Part shown: positions 9,434-19,431 of the stretch, in pieces | Layout: every line of letters starts with the position of its first letter | How positions within the stretch are numbered: the first letter of the stretch is position 1 | Assembly (NCBI GenBank): GCA_021776915.1 | Contig: JAIQZU010000025.1 | Location: forward strand, 25,602-89,601 | DNA: 64,000 nucleotides | Reading direction: 5' to 3' | Source: Candidatus Scalindua sp. | GTDB lineage: Bacteria > Planctomycetota > Brocadiia > Brocadiales > Scalinduaceae | Program-made: the position numbers and the translations under genes | The notes under the pieces: generated by a model | Told to the model about the DNA's origin: nothing | Databases searched by the model: none | Seen by the model: only the letters and a program-made list of their open reading frames with translations

Positions 9434-10936
9434 CTACCTGACATATTTAATTGTACTTGGTGGCCAGAATACCATAAAAGCCTTTCCCACCATATTACTC
9501 TCAGGAACGATTTTCCAGAACCTGCTATCGTTGCTATTTCTACTATTATCACCTAGAAAGAAATATTCATTATTACCTATCTCAAGCGGTTTAAGTGTTC
9601 CCCATTCTCCGGCATCTGTATAGTAAATATCTCGAAAAATTGAAATATTCTTAAATACTGCAGCGGTATTTTCCCCTCCTAACTTCAACTCACTGAATTT
9701 AGTATAATCATTAAACGATGACAAATCAGTATCATATGCATATGAGAAAACTACGGAATCATTGAGTTTCAAGATAATTTTATTATCAACATTTGCGAAT
9801 CCTATCTTATATCCTTTTCCTGGCTCCATAAAGACTTCAGGATCACTTTTAACAATCGAACCTGATACTTTTAAATGCGTTTTATTCTTCCCTGCTCCGG
9901 AAGCTACATATGCCTCAATTGTTTTTTCATTCTCCTGCAGTATAATAGAAACACCTCCATTGTTCACAGAGATAGAAACATCAAAATTTATCATAACATC
10001 ACCATTTATTGCATCATTAATCTCGTTGTTATAAACATTGAAGTCTGTAATTTTTCTTTTAAACGATATATACGATTTTTGTTCTGCTCCCTCTGATAAT
10101 CTTAGTTGTAACTGCTTTGCACTGACATCCCAGAATTTATCTTTCACCTCCCAGTTTTGAACTATTTCCTGTTTTGCCGGATAATTACTATTAAAAACCG
10201 GCACCCATAGCGCCTCTTGAACCATTTCCGGCTTTCTCTCTATTTTGTCGTTAATATAAATGTCACCATTTAGAATCTGAAGTTTTTCATCCGGCAGGCC
10301 AACCAGGCGTTTTATATAATTCTTCCGAACAACATGAACATTTGTAGACCCACATGATTTACAAGTAATAGCATCTACTGTATCACATGAATTGCATACA
10401 ACCTTATGATATTGCGTAACACCTAAAAAGCCTTTTATATTATTAATCTTAGACTTAAAGTAATTTTCCTTCTTTGCGACATTAGAGCATTTCTCGCACA
10501 ACATTGATTGGCTTGAAGAGAAACCGCAAGACAAACAAGCAACATCATTAAACGGATATTTGAATACTGCAACATCCCATCTTTTGGGTTTGCCAAAATC
10601 GTAAACAAACTTATTTACGAGAATCCTGTTCCCCCCCCTTTTTCTGTAATCAGATATGCGTATCTTATAGAAACAATTCGAGCATTTCACATGATTTAAG
10701 CTGTAGTTGGTTTTGAACTTCCAGGCACAGTTAGGACACTTAACAGACTTGTGCTGTCCCAACAATGTTGGCGCCATTGAGCCAGTTGGAATCTTAAACG
10801 CCTCTACCACAAAAATCCTTAACACAAATGCCAATGCTACAGCAATAATAATAGATTCGAGATTTTCACGAACAAATCCTTTTTTCTTTTTGTGTTTCTT
10901 TGTTTTTTTACTATCTTTTTGGTCTGCCTTACCCAT
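9434..10936 (-). CDS. lepB: signal peptidase I, long form with zinc ribbons and an inserted domain
   Basis: Signal peptidase I cleaves signal peptides at the outer face of the inner membrane. After a Lys-rich start and one transmembrane helix (about 27-46), the catalytic Ser53 lies in PTGSMAPTL. The general-base Lys209 is in YIKRLVGLPDE, and the C-terminal box is FFLGDNSRNSNDSRFW. The protein has 500 aa, about twice the usual size. Three cysteine pairs of pairs (C67/70/85/88, C134/137/147/150, C181/184/192/195) look like zinc ribbons placed between the catalytic Ser and Lys. About 200 further residues lie between Lys and the last box and resemble a beta-rich domain. The zinc role is inferred. 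Confidence 0.88.
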   Translation of the reverse strand: MGKADQKDSKKTKKHKKKKGFVRENLESIIIAVALAFVLRIFVVEAFKIPTGSMAPTLLGQHKSVKCPNCAWKFKTNYSLNHVKCSNCFYKIRISDYRKRGGNRILVNKFVYDFGKPKRWDVAVFKYPFNDVACLSCGFSSSQSMLCEKCSNVAKKENYFKSKINNIKGFLGVTQYHKVVCNSCDTVDAITCKSCGSTNVHVVRKNYIKRLVGLPDEKLQILNGDIYINDKIERKPEMVQEALWVPVFNSNYPAKQEIVQNWEVKDKFWDVSAKQLQLRLSEGAEQKSYISFKRKITDFNVYNNEINDAINGDVMINFDVSISVNNGGVSIILQENEKTIEAYVASGAGKNKTHLKVSGSIVKSDPEVFMEPGKGYKIGFANVDNKIILKLNDSVVFSYAYDTDLSSFNDYTKFSELKLGGENTAAVFKNISIFRDIYYTDAGEWGTLKPLEIGNNEYFFLGDNSRNSNDSRFWKIVPESNMVGKAFMVFWPPSTIKYVR

Positions 10937-11022
10937 ATTAGCTCAGTTAATTAACAATTTGTCAGCCTATTAGATTTCTATAATACCATAACAATATTTA
11001 AAACCAGCATCTGCATTATTCT

Positions 11023-12819
11023 TTATTTATCTGTTGACAATACGGATAAGAATGCACTTTGAGGAATCTCGACACTTCCGACATTCTTCATTCTCTTTTT
11101 TCCTTCTTTCTGCTTCTCAAGAAGCTTTCGTTTTCTGGTTACATCACCACCATAACATTTCGCTGTAACATTTTTTGACATCTGACGGATTGTTTCTCTT
11201 GCAATAACCCTGCCCCCTATAGCTGCCTGTATAGGAATCTCAAACATATGACGGGAAATATCTTTCTTCAGATTTTGTACCAGTTTTCTGCCCTTAACCT
11301 CTGCCTTCTTTTTGTGAACAATACATGAAAGAGCATCTACTTTCTTCCCTGCAACCAATATATCCAATTTCACCAGATCCGATGGTTTGTATGCAACAAA
11401 CTCATAGTCCAGCGTGCCAAACCCTCTCGTCATGGATTTCAATTTATCATAAAAATCAAAAATAATTTCTCCCAAAGGAATTTCATACGTAAGTATAGCT
11501 CTCTTATCACTCAGATATTCTGTACTCTTGTATGTAGCCCTTCTATCATCAACCAATTGCATAATTGCCCCGATGTACTCTGAGGGAAGGATGATCTTGG
11601 CTTCTACTACCGGCTCGCGAAATTCCTTTATTGTGCCCACGGAAGGTAATTTTTCAGGATTGTCAATATTTATTACCCTGCCATCGTGAGTCAATATTTC
11701 GTATGTCACGGTTGGTGCAGTTTGCACTAGACCAACCTTACTCTCTCTCTCTAAACGTTCCTGAACAATTTCCATATGTAAAAGACCGAGGAATCCGCAT
11801 CTGAAGCCAAACCCAAGCGCCTGCGATGTTTCAGGTTCGAACGAAAAAGATGAATCATTGATCCATAACCTTTCAATCGCATCTCTCAAAGGCATGAAGC
11901 CAGTATTGTCTGTAGGATAGAGTCCGCAGAAAACCATAGGAAGAGGTTTGCGGTACCCTGGCAAAGCGACCGTAGACCTCTTTTTCGATAGTGTTATAGT
12001 ATCACCAATGTGGACATCATGTATAGATTTGATACTAGATGTGCAATAACCAACACTTCCCGCACTTAATTCGTTTACACGGGTCATATCAGGCCTGAAC
12101 ACTCCCAACTCAGTAACCTCAAACGATCTGCCTGTCTTCATCATAAAAATACTATCACCTACCTTGACTGAACCATCAAAAACCCTTATATAGACAATCA
12201 CACCACGATAGTCATCATAAACTGAATCAAAAATCAGTGCCCGTAACGGAGCGTCAGTATCACCCTCAGGCGCCGGCATTTTCTTTATTATAGCATCGAA
12301 GATATCTTCTATCCCCTGGCCGGTCTTTGCGCTCACACTTAGAACCTCTTCGTCCTTTACACCAAGAATGTGAACTATCTCTTCGCTTACCTCTTCCGGC
12401 CTGGCAGATTTAATATCTATTTTGCTGAGAACCGGTATGATCTCAAGATCCTTCTCCATTGCCATATACATGTTAGTTAATGTTTGCGCCTCTATTCCCT
12501 GCGCCGCATCCACCAGAAGCAAGGCTCCCTCACAGGCACTGAGACTCCGTGACACCTCATAACTAAAATCTACATGCCCGGGTGTGTCTATTAAATTCAA
12601 TGAGTAGGTCTCTCCATCCTTAACATAATCCAAAGTGACTGCGCTGGCCTTTATTGTAATGCCACGCTCTCTTTCCAGATCCATGTTGTCCAGCATCTGG
12701 TCACGGAATTTCCTGGGACTGACCGCCTTTGCCTTTTTCAGCAGGCAGTCGGCAAGCGTAGACTTGCCATGATCGATATGCGCTATTATACAAAAGTTAC
12801 GTATCTGCTTGATATTCAA
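11023..12819 (-). CDS. lepA: elongation factor 4 (LepA)
   Basis: LepA is a ribosome-associated GTPase that acts on stalled or back-translocating ribosomes and on ribosome assembly. G1 is [10 protein letters not shown]3 is [12 protein letters not shown] and the C-terminal LepA domain ends with the usual basic tail ([18 protein letters not shown]). Length 598 aa is standard. The G4 motif reads SKID instead of the usual NKID, a substitution that could alter guanine binding; no frameshift is seen. It lies downstream of a cytochrome c gene with a 137-base gap. Confidence 0.95.
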   Translation of the reverse strand: MNIKQIRNFCIIAHIDHGKSTLADCLLKKAKAVSPRKFRDQMLDNMDLERERGITIKASAVTLDYVKDGETYSLNLIDTPGHVDFSYEVSRSLSACEGALLLVDAAQGIEAQTLTNMYMAMEKDLEIIPVLSKIDIKSARPEEVSEEIVHILGVKDEEVLSVSAKTGQGIEDIFDAIIKKMPAPEGDTDAPLRALIFDSVYDDYRGVIVYIRVFDGSVKVGDSIFMMKTGRSFEVTELGVFRPDMTRVNELSAGSVGYCTSSIKSIHDVHIGDTITLSKKRSTVALPGYRKPLPMVFCGLYPTDNTGFMPLRDAIERLWINDSSFSFEPETSQALGFGFRCGFLGLLHMEIVQERLERESKVGLVQTAPTVTYEILTHDGRVINIDNPEKLPSVGTIKEFREPVVEAKIILPSEYIGAIMQLVDDRRATYKSTEYLSDKRAILTYEIPLGEIIFDFYDKLKSMTRGFGTLDYEFVAYKPSDLVKLDILVAGKKVDALSCIVHKKKAEVKGRKLVQNLKKDISRHMFEIPIQAAIGGRVIARETIRQMSKNVTAKCYGGDVTRKRKLLEKQKEGKKRMKNVGSVEIPQSAFLSVLSTDK

Positions 12820-12956
12820 ATGAAACCTCTAATACTTCCGGTTAACTGTTATTTGTCTAGTAGGATGCCTTGCTCGGAAACATAGGAATGATAAAACCAG
12901 AAAACTGCCATTTCTTCGCACATGGTATTAAATCCTGTGCGAAATTCCTAAAATGG

Positions 12957-13295
12957 TTACTGGGCAAATGCCCTGACACAAGGGACCATCGCCTTAATCT
13001 CTTCTTCTGACAATATATCACCAAATGGTAAGTAGTTAGAGTTTTCAGGATTACCATTTGTGATTGAGTTTACGAAATCATCATCAGTACGTGAATCCTG
13101 CCACTTTGCATCGGTGAAATCTTTAACTCCAAAATCAATGCCCGTCGGTGTTCCTTTACCATCTTCACCATGGCACAATGCACACTTTTCTGTATATATT
13201 TCAGCAGTGTCGATATCATCAGCAAAAGTGTTTGAAAGAGTTGAACAAAAGACCAGACCTGAAAATATAAAACATATTATTGCCTTGCTTCTCAA
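12957..13295 (-). CDS. small periplasmic mono-heme cytochrome c
   Basis: The protein has a signal peptide (residues 1-25, ending NTFA) and a single CALCH heme site at residues 38-42, so heme is attached in the periplasm or its equivalent. The 112-aa size and the C-terminal LSEEEIKAMV helix fit class I cytochromes of the CytC5/CccA type. The place where the axial Met normally sits (MP-F-G/D) reads YLPFGD, with Leu89, so the usual sixth heme ligand seems absent. An extra Cys106 lies in the last helix. The partner enzyme is unknown. Confidence 0.85.
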   Translation of the reverse strand: MRSKAIICFIFSGLVFCSTLSNTFADDIDTAEIYTEKCALCHGEDGKGTPTGIDFGVKDFTDAKWQDSRTDDDFVNSITNGNPENSNYLPFGDILSEEEIKAMVPCVRAFAQ

Positions 13296-13366
13296 TGTGC
13301 TTCTCCTATTCTAAATAAATTAAATTATAAAAAACGAAATCCGTACATTTAAGCGTACAGTACTCA

Positions 13367-13969
13367 TTAAACCAATTCCATCAAATTTGTCTTGAAAAGT
13401 TCCAGGGCCAACGCCCTATGGCTGATTCGGTTCTTGACCTCAGATCCTAATTCTGCCATAGTGAGTTCGTATTCAGGCACATAAAATACAGGGTCATATC
13501 CAAATCCCTTATCCCCTCTAGGCTCAGCACTAATAATGCCTTCACAACTTGCTTTTACAACAAATTGCAACCTGCCAGGTTCTGCAAGGGCTATTGCACA
13601 ACGAAACCTTGCCGTCCTCTTTTTAAATGGAACTCCTTTTAATTCTTCAAGCAGTCTTAAGCATTTTTCTTCATAACCGGTATCTTCGCCACAATAACGG
13701 GATGATAAAACACCGGGGCGTTTATCCAGTGCATCAATCTCTAATCCCGAATCATCCGCCATAACACACATTTGACAAAATCCGGCCAGTTCCAGCGCCT
13801 TCTTTATCGCATTGTCTTCAAAGGCATTACCATCTTCAATAATGTCAGGAGGATTCTCAAAATCATCCAAATCCAGCAACCTTACTGGTATTCCGTTTAG
13901 AATCTCCCTTATCTCTGATTTCTTATTACTATTATAAGTTCCTATTACAATTTCCTTCAATTTCAGCAT
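13367..13969 (-). CDS. rdgB: XTP/dITP diphosphatase (RdgB/HAM1)
   Basis: This enzyme hydrolyses ITP, dITP and XTP to keep deaminated purines out of nucleic acids. The nucleotide-binding TYNSNKK segment is at residues 11-17. The catalytic MADDSGLEIDAL and the RPGVLSSRYCGEDTGYEE blocks follow, and the C-terminal SHRALAL motif is present. Length 200 aa is normal. It follows rph by 11 bases, a common pairing that makes a small tRNA/nucleotide-quality operon. Confidence 0.94.
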   Translation of the reverse strand: MLKLKEIVIGTYNSNKKSEIREILNGIPVRLLDLDDFENPPDIIEDGNAFEDNAIKKALELAGFCQMCVMADDSGLEIDALDKRPGVLSSRYCGEDTGYEEKCLRLLEELKGVPFKKRTARFRCAIALAEPGRLQFVVKASCEGIISAEPRGDKGFGYDPVFYVPEYELTMAELGSEVKNRISHRALALELFKTNLMELV

Positions 13970-13980
13970 ATTTTGTTACG

Positions 13981-14697
13981 CTATTTTCCCAATACTTCCT
14001 GTTGTATCAGAGTTAATTCGTTTATGCCCTTCTTTGCCTGTCCGATCATCTGGGCAAGCTCTTCCCCTGAGAAAGTCTGTTTTTCCGCTGTACCCTGTAA
14101 TTCTATATACTCACCATCACCAGTTAATACTATGTTCATATCAACACTTGCCGAAACATCCTCTTCATAGCACAGATCCAGCATAGGCACACCATCTACT
14201 ACACCAACACTTATAGCCGCCACGCTGCCCAGAAGCGGTTCTCCAGTAAGCTCATCATTGTTTCTTAACCGGTTAATAGCATCAACAAATGCAACGTATG
14301 CGCCCGTAATAGATGCCACTCGCGTACCACCGTCAGCCTGAATCACATCACAATCTATCCATATTGTCCTTTCTCCTATTGCAGACAAATCCACTATGGC
14401 ACGCATCGAGCGTCCTATCAGCCTTTGGATTTCATGCGTACGGCCACCAACCTTACCACGTGAGGATTCCCTTGAAACTCTTTTAGGCGTGGAACCGGGC
14501 AATAAGGAGTATTCCGCCGTAACCCATCCCTGTCCTGTATTTCTTTTATGAGGCGGCACACCTTCGTCTACTGAAGCCGTACATATCACCCTGGTATTAC
14601 CGACTTGTATAAGCACAGAACCATGTGCAAATTTCGTATAATTTCTTTCTATTAAGACCGGTCGCATTTCATCCGGTTTTCTTCCGTCTTTTCGCAT
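13981..14697 (-). CDS. rph: ribonuclease PH
   Basis: RNase PH is the phosphorolytic 3' exonuclease that trims tRNA precursors. The RNase PH core is visible as RESSRGKVGGRTHEIQRL, GRSMRAIVDL and the DGGTRVASITGAYVA block, and the second subdomain ends with GTAEKQTFS. At 238 aa it has the usual length. It lies between argF (30 bases upstream) and rdgB (11 bases downstream), so the arginine genes and the tRNA-trimming genes may share a transcript. Confidence 0.95.
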   Translation of the reverse strand: MRKDGRKPDEMRPVLIERNYTKFAHGSVLIQVGNTRVICTASVDEGVPPHKRNTGQGWVTAEYSLLPGSTPKRVSRESSRGKVGGRTHEIQRLIGRSMRAIVDLSAIGERTIWIDCDVIQADGGTRVASITGAYVAFVDAINRLRNNDELTGEPLLGSVAAISVGVVDGVPMLDLCYEEDVSASVDMNIVLTGDGEYIELQGTAEKQTFSGEELAQMIGQAKKGINELTLIQQEVLGK

Positions 14698-14727
14698 TAT
14701 TTACCTCTATACAAAACCTCATTATTT

Positions 14728-15654
14728 CTACTTACAAATAAGAATCTTCAACAGCGCCTTCTGGACGTGCAGCCTGTTTTCAGCCTGATCGTAAACTATG
14801 GAATTCTGACTATCAATAACATCATCTGTAATTTCCTCACCACGATGAGCCGGTAGGCAATGCATCACAAGAGCGTCACTCTTTGCATGGGCCATCAATT
14901 CACCATTAACCTGAAAACCTTTAAAATGATTTCGTCTTGTCTCGGCTTCGTCTTCTTCTCCCATACTGACCCACGTATCGGTATAGATAACATCTGCATC
15001 TTTAACCGCTTCTTTTGGGTCTCTAATCTGTTCAATGCATATATTGCTATCTTTTGTTGTCTCAGCAACTTCTTTCAAAAACTCTGCTGTCAATTCATAG
15101 TTTTCAGGTGATGCGGCCGTATATGAAACCTTGAGTTTTGCACATAAAAAAGCCAATGACCTGGCAACATTATTTCCATCACCAATATATGCTATTTTAA
15201 TATTGTCAAAACTCCCTTTCTTCTCCCTTATGGTGAATAAATCCGTAAGGGCCTGACATGGGTGTGTATAGTCAGAGAGTGCATTGACTACAGGCACGGA
15301 GGAGCAATCAGCAAGCTCAACAACCGTTTTATGGTCATAAGTTCTAATGGTAATACAATCTACATATCTGGATAAAACTTTAGCAACGTCTTTTATAGAT
15401 TCGCGCTCACCAAGGTTTATATCATGCTTGGTCAGATATATTGCATGCCCACCCATCTGCGTCATCGCAACTTCAAAGGAAACCCTTGTCCGCATCGAAC
15501 TCTTCTCAAAGATCATAGCCAAAGTCCTACCTGCAAGACAATGATCAGCTTCACCTTTTTGTAGAGAAGCCTTCAACTCTGCCGTCAAGGTAAACAGATC
15601 ATTAATGTCTTCAAGATTCAGGTCAGAGATTGAAACCAGATTTTCACACTGCAT
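14728..15654 (-). CDS. argF: ornithine carbamoyltransferase
   Basis: The enzyme makes citrulline from ornithine and carbamoyl phosphate in arginine synthesis. The carbamoyl-phosphate loop is SSMRTRVSFE near residue 53. The HPCQALTDLFT motif and the ornithine-binding MHCLPAHRGEEI motif follow. Length 308 aa is typical. It starts 28 bases after argD and precedes rph, forming an argD-argF-rph-rdgB run on the minus strand. Confidence 0.94.
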   Translation of the reverse strand: MQCENLVSISDLNLEDINDLFTLTAELKASLQKGEADHCLAGRTLAMIFEKSSMRTRVSFEVAMTQMGGHAIYLTKHDINLGERESIKDVAKVLSRYVDCITIRTYDHKTVVELADCSSVPVVNALSDYTHPCQALTDLFTIREKKGSFDNIKIAYIGDGNNVARSLAFLCAKLKVSYTAASPENYELTAEFLKEVAETTKDSNICIEQIRDPKEAVKDADVIYTDTWVSMGEEDEAETRRNHFKGFQVNGELMAHAKSDALVMHCLPAHRGEEITDDVIDSQNSIVYDQAENRLHVQKALLKILICK

Positions 15655-15682
15655 AATTTTTTCTGTATTACTTAGTTATTAA

Positions 15683-16864
15683 TTAAACGGATTTCAAGAT
15701 ATCCTTTAAGATTCCCAAACCCTCATCAATATGTTCCTGCTTCACATTCAGTTGAGGCATGATCCTTATCACTGTATCATGAGTACAGTTCAACAGCAGC
15801 CCGGCATCCGAACACTTTTTTACAGTCTCGGCTGCAGGGATCTTAAGTTCTATGCCTATCATCAATCCTATGCCTCTTACTTCTTTGATAACATCAAGTT
15901 CTTTAGCCATATTTCCCAATTGATCAAAAATATAATCACCCATCTTCGCCGCTTTGTCCAACAAACCCTCTGCCTCGATTGTTTCAAATACAGCAGCCGA
16001 TGTGGCACATGCAAGGGGATTACCTCCGAATGTAGAAGCATGACTGCCCGGCACAAGACTTTTAGCGATTTCTTTAGTAGTTTCCATAGCACCCACTGCT
16101 GTACCATTTCCCAGTGCTTTAGCAAGCGTCATAATATCTGGCGTTATATCGTAATGTTGATATGCAAAATACTTACCTGTCCTTCCCATCCCGCACTGCA
16201 CTTCATCAAGAATCAGGAGAATGTCATTGTCATCACAAATTTTCCTCAACCCTGTCATGTAATCTTTGTCGGCTACATTAATTCCGCCCTCTCCCTGAAC
16301 AGTTTCAAGCATTATACCGCAGGTCTTGTCGTCCACGGCATCTTCCGCCTCACCAAGATTATTAAATGAAACATACGAAAAGCCTTCGACAAGTGGAGCA
16401 AAACCTCTATGATACTTTGGTTGTGCTGTAGCCGTGACGGTCGCCATGGTTCTTCCATGAAAGGAATCCTTCATCGTAATAATCTTATATTTCCCTTTCG
16501 GAAAACTGTGAATCCTTGCCAGTTTTATGGCTGCCTCATTCGCTTCCGCTCCGCTGTTACAAAAAAAACATTGACCGTTAAATGAGTTTTCGGAAATATA
16601 CTTTGCAAGACGTCCCTGTGGCTCAGAATAGAAAATATTAGGCACGTGCACCAGGGTTGCCGCCTGATCCTGTGTCGCCTTCGTCACATTAGGATGACAA
16701 TGTCCCAGCGAACTGACTGCCCATCCGGAGAAAAGGTCCAGATATCGTTTTCCGTCTTCGTCCCATACATACACCCCTTCACCCTTAACAAGTACAATGG
16801 GGTTACGAGCGTAATTTGGGATTACGTAATTATCATAATCTTCAATTATTTTACTTTTCTTCAT
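15683..16864 (-). CDS. argD: acetylornithine aminotransferase
   Basis: This is a class III PLP aminotransferase that converts N-acetylglutamate semialdehyde to N-acetylornithine. Cofactor-binding motifs include NSGAEANEAAIKLAR, DSFHGRTMATVTATAQ, LILDEVQCGMGRTGK and the PLP lysine in LAKALGNG. Length 393 aa is normal. The neighbourhood with argF and argB supports the arginine role over a GABA or ornithine transaminase. A 234-base gap with a palindromic repeat separates it from argB. Confidence 0.92.
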   Translation of the reverse strand: MKKSKIIEDYDNYVIPNYARNPIVLVKGEGVYVWDEDGKRYLDLFSGWAVSSLGHCHPNVTKATQDQAATLVHVPNIFYSEPQGRLAKYISENSFNGQCFFCNSGAEANEAAIKLARIHSFPKGKYKIITMKDSFHGRTMATVTATAQPKYHRGFAPLVEGFSYVSFNNLGEAEDAVDDKTCGIMLETVQGEGGINVADKDYMTGLRKICDDNDILLILDEVQCGMGRTGKYFAYQHYDITPDIMTLAKALGNGTAVGAMETTKEIAKSLVPGSHASTFGGNPLACATSAAVFETIEAEGLLDKAAKMGDYIFDQLGNMAKELDVIKEVRGIGLMIGIELKIPAAETVKKCSDAGLLLNCTHDTVIRIMPQLNVKQEHIDEGLGILKDILKSV

Positions 16865-17019
16865 ATCTAAATTCCCATATGTGAATTTCCTGCGATGTGA
16901 GGAAACAGAAAAAATGGAAGGGTTTAATTTTGTGTGCTCTTTTTGAAGTGGGTAAATACCAAAAAGACCAACTCTTAAAACACCTAAAGATTAAGCTGCC
17001 GAAACAACCTGTTAGCCAC

Positions 17020-17085
17020 AATCCTACTTCCGCCAGAATGCGTATCGGGCTGGCGAACTGACCGGTCAGGCGGGGACACTTAAGC
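17020..17085. repeat. GC-rich palindromic repeat between argB and argD
   Basis: A GC-rich patch with imperfect inverted segments (CGCCAGAATGCG/CTGGCG and ACCGGTCAGGCGGGG) stands out from the AT-rich surroundings. It resembles the GC-rich palindromes at 2928-2953, 24690-24800 and 44370-44430, which are probably one REP-like family. Confidence 0.5.
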
Positions 17086-17098
17086 ATTAAATCATGAC

Positions 17099-18103
17099 TT
17101 AAACTATGATCTGGGTCCCTATCCCCTTGTCAGTAAATATTTCCAGCAACAGGGAATGGGGTATATTGCCGTCTATAATATGAGCTTTCTTAACTCCCTT
17201 ACTCAATGCTGCTATACAAGCTTTTGCCTTCGGCAGCATACCGCCTCTTATTATCTCACTTTCTATCAACTTATTTACCTCGTCCTCGTGTAATGTAGAC
17301 GTAAATGACTCCGGATCGGAAGGGTCAGTTGATATTCCATGAGTATTAGAAATAAATACTAATTTCTCTGCCTTTAATGAACTTGCTATAAAGGAGGCGA
17401 CATTATCCGCATTTACATTAAAATTCTCATTACCAGCTCCTTCCGCAATTGGCGGTACAATTGGAATATTATCACCTTCACATAAATTATTAAATCTTTC
17501 ATGCTCTATCCCCGTAAGTTCTCCCACATAACCTAGATCATTTGCCGCTGTCTTGTCCTCGCCTTCACAAACAAACTTTCTGGCCTTGAGCGGACTCTTT
17601 TCTCTGTCCCACACACATACGCCTTTTGCTCCCATTTCGTTTATTTGACTTACAATTAATTTGCCAATCTGGTTTATGAGTACATCAATAGCGATCTTCA
17701 GCGTCTCTTCGTCTGTTACACGATACCCATGTATAAAAAGAGGCTTTTTCCCCCTCTTTTCCATCTCACTGCTTATATGAGGGCCGCCGCCATATACAAT
17801 TACAGGCATCATACCAATAGTCTTCATAAAAACCACATCCTGAAGTATACTTTGAAAGGTTTTTATATTGACCATAGCACTACCACCAAACTTTACGACA
17901 ACAATTTTATCCTTGAATGATTGTATATACGGTAATGCCTCTATTAATGCCCTGGATTTACGTATTGCCTCTTCCATTGAGATGTCCTTCGTGTATCCTC
18001 TTTTCAATTTTCCAGCATCAACTTCAGATGGATAAATACCCTCATACAGAATATCTGAAATCTTGCTGTTCTTAGAAATTTTGCTTGTTACCTGCAAACT
18101 CAT
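17099..18103 (-). CDS. argB: acetylglutamate kinase
   Basis: This enzyme phosphorylates N-acetylglutamate, usually the regulated step of arginine synthesis. The amino acid kinase fold shows VVVKFGGSAM, VIVYGGGPHISSEM and the NVNADNVASFIA block. The open frame is 334 aa, some 40 longer than usual. The internal ATG at 17977 (before EEAIRKSRALIEALPYI) is where typical ArgB proteins begin and has AAGGA seven bases ahead. The upstream ATG at 18103 has a weaker AAGAGAA site. I give the long form but the short start may be the true one. Confidence 0.92.
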   Translation of the reverse strand: MSLQVTSKISKNSKISDILYEGIYPSEVDAGKLKRGYTKDISMEEAIRKSRALIEALPYIQSFKDKIVVVKFGGSAMVNIKTFQSILQDVVFMKTIGMMPVIVYGGGPHISSEMEKRGKKPLFIHGYRVTDEETLKIAIDVLINQIGKLIVSQINEMGAKGVCVWDREKSPLKARKFVCEGEDKTAANDLGYVGELTGIEHERFNNLCEGDNIPIVPPIAEGAGNENFNVNADNVASFIASSLKAEKLVFISNTHGISTDPSDPESFTSTLHEDEVNKLIESEIIRGGMLPKAKACIAALSKGVKKAHIIDGNIPHSLLLEIFTDKGIGTQIIV

Positions 18104-18200
18104 ATTTCTCTTAATGGCTTTAACAATAATAAATTACAACAAACTGTATACTGATAATCTCAAAACAAAAATTATAGCTTTTAGCGTATATCTGTCAAGG

Positions 18201-18686
18201 TTAAATCATAGACTCTACCTTGCTTCTATGACAATGACATATAGCGATTGCAAGAGCATCAGAAGAATCAAACTTCTCTGGCACCTCGGATAAGGCCAGA
18301 ACTATTTTCACCATTTCACTTACCTGCACCTTTTGAGCACTACCCACGCCAACAACCGCCCTCTTTACTACGGTAGGTGCATATTCGGCCAACTGGATAT
18401 TTGCGGAAGCTGCGCACAGGATAGCTATGCCTCTGGCCTCACCAATCTTAATCGCCGATTTTACGTTTTTCCCATAAAACGCTTCCTCTAATGCGATATA
18501 GTCAGGTTTATATTCTTCTATAACTTTATTTAATCCATCGAAAATCAATTTAAGTTTATCCGGGAAGGAATCCTTTTTCCTGGCCTCGATCGTACCATGA
18601 GCGACGTGAGACAACTTGCTATTGACATCATCAACAACGCCATAACCTGTTACTACCGTACCTGGATCTATTCCTAAAACTCGCAT
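18201..18686 (-). CDS. ruvC: crossover junction endodeoxyribonuclease RuvC
   Basis: RuvC cuts Holliday junctions. The catalytic acidic residues are in VLGIDPGTVVTGYG (residues 3-16), ALEEAFYGKN and SSDALAIAICH. The open frame extends 17 residues further upstream, but RuvC proteins start at MRVLGIDPG, so I take the ATG at 18686 (161 aa). ruvA and ruvB are not adjacent. The upstream neighbour is a ZIP transporter gene ending 28 bases before. Confidence 0.93.
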   Translation of the reverse strand: MRVLGIDPGTVVTGYGVVDDVNSKLSHVAHGTIEARKKDSFPDKLKLIFDGLNKVIEEYKPDYIALEEAFYGKNVKSAIKIGEARGIAILCAASANIQLAEYAPTVVKRAVVGVGSAQKVQVSEMVKIVLALSEVPEKFDSSDALAIAICHCHRSKVESMI

Positions 18687-18714
18687 AATAATAGTAAACA
18701 AAAAAACCACATTC

Positions 18715-19431
18715 TTAAAATAAATATTTCCCGGCACACATCAAAAGCAAGCCCAACAACAGACTGGACAGGTTATAATATTTTCTGGGGTTGTGTTGAT
18801 GGACAAATGGCAGGAGATCACTGATAGCAATATATAAAAAAGTCCCTGCTGATATCCCAATTGCCCAGGCCAGAGTGTTTTCATGCAGATTTTTTAAAAC
18901 AAAAAAAGCAATAACCGCTCCTACAGGTGTGGTCAACGCAAAGATTGTGACAAGCTTGATAATCTTCGCTCTTTTATACCCCCCCTGAATAAGAATGCCG
19001 GTAAGGGAAAGTGCAGAAGGAAACTTGTGAACTATAATCGCCAGAAATATCATTAAACCAATATCTTTTAGTATGAAACCGGCTCCCATTGAGAGACCAT
19101 CTATTAAACTGTGAAATGATATTCCCAGAAAAGCTGATAACCCTATTGTATGAAAGTCACAAACATCCTCTTCACAGGAATGCACCATTATGAATTTTTC
19201 CATTATGTAAATAATAAAAAACCCAATTATTATGGGTATACCAACATTACTGCCCAGAGACGGTGTAATTGCCGGCAGCATGTGAAAAAAGCAAGTGCCA
19301 AACAAGACTCCTGCGCCAAAGCTGATTATTAACCTGAAACTATTCTTTGACCAGCTTTTTACCAATGGGAGCAGACCACCAATAGTGGAAATTGCAAATA
19401 TAAGTAACAGGTACCATAAAAACGTTGTCAT
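18715..19431 (-). CDS. ZIP family divalent metal transporter
   Basis: This is a zinc/iron permease of the inner membrane. Eight hydrophobic segments are seen. The two metal-binding helices carry HSLIDGLSMGAGF and IIVHKFPSALSL, with the His residues typical of ZIP TM4 and TM5. The loop between TM3 and TM4 has His, Cys and acidic residues (HSCEEDVCDFH). The ATG at 19431 is preferred because GGAG stands six bases before it; this gives 238 aa. The metal is not known from sequence. Confidence 0.88.
   Translation of the reverse strand: MTTFLWYLLLIFAISTIGGLLPLVKSWSKNSFRLIISFGAGVLFGTCFFHMLPAITPSLGSNVGIPIIIGFFIIYIMEKFIMVHSCEEDVCDFHTIGLSAFLGISFHSLIDGLSMGAGFILKDIGLMIFLAIIVHKFPSALSLTGILIQGGYKRAKIIKLVTIFALTTPVGAVIAFFVLKNLHENTLAWAIGISAGTFLYIAISDLLPFVHQHNPRKYYNLSSLLLGLLLMCAGKYLF

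Noticed and set aside
15731..16369. 212-codon open frame on the plus strand
   Set aside because: It is antisense to argD, which has all its family motifs; composition rich in Cys, His and Ser is typical of a shadow frame.
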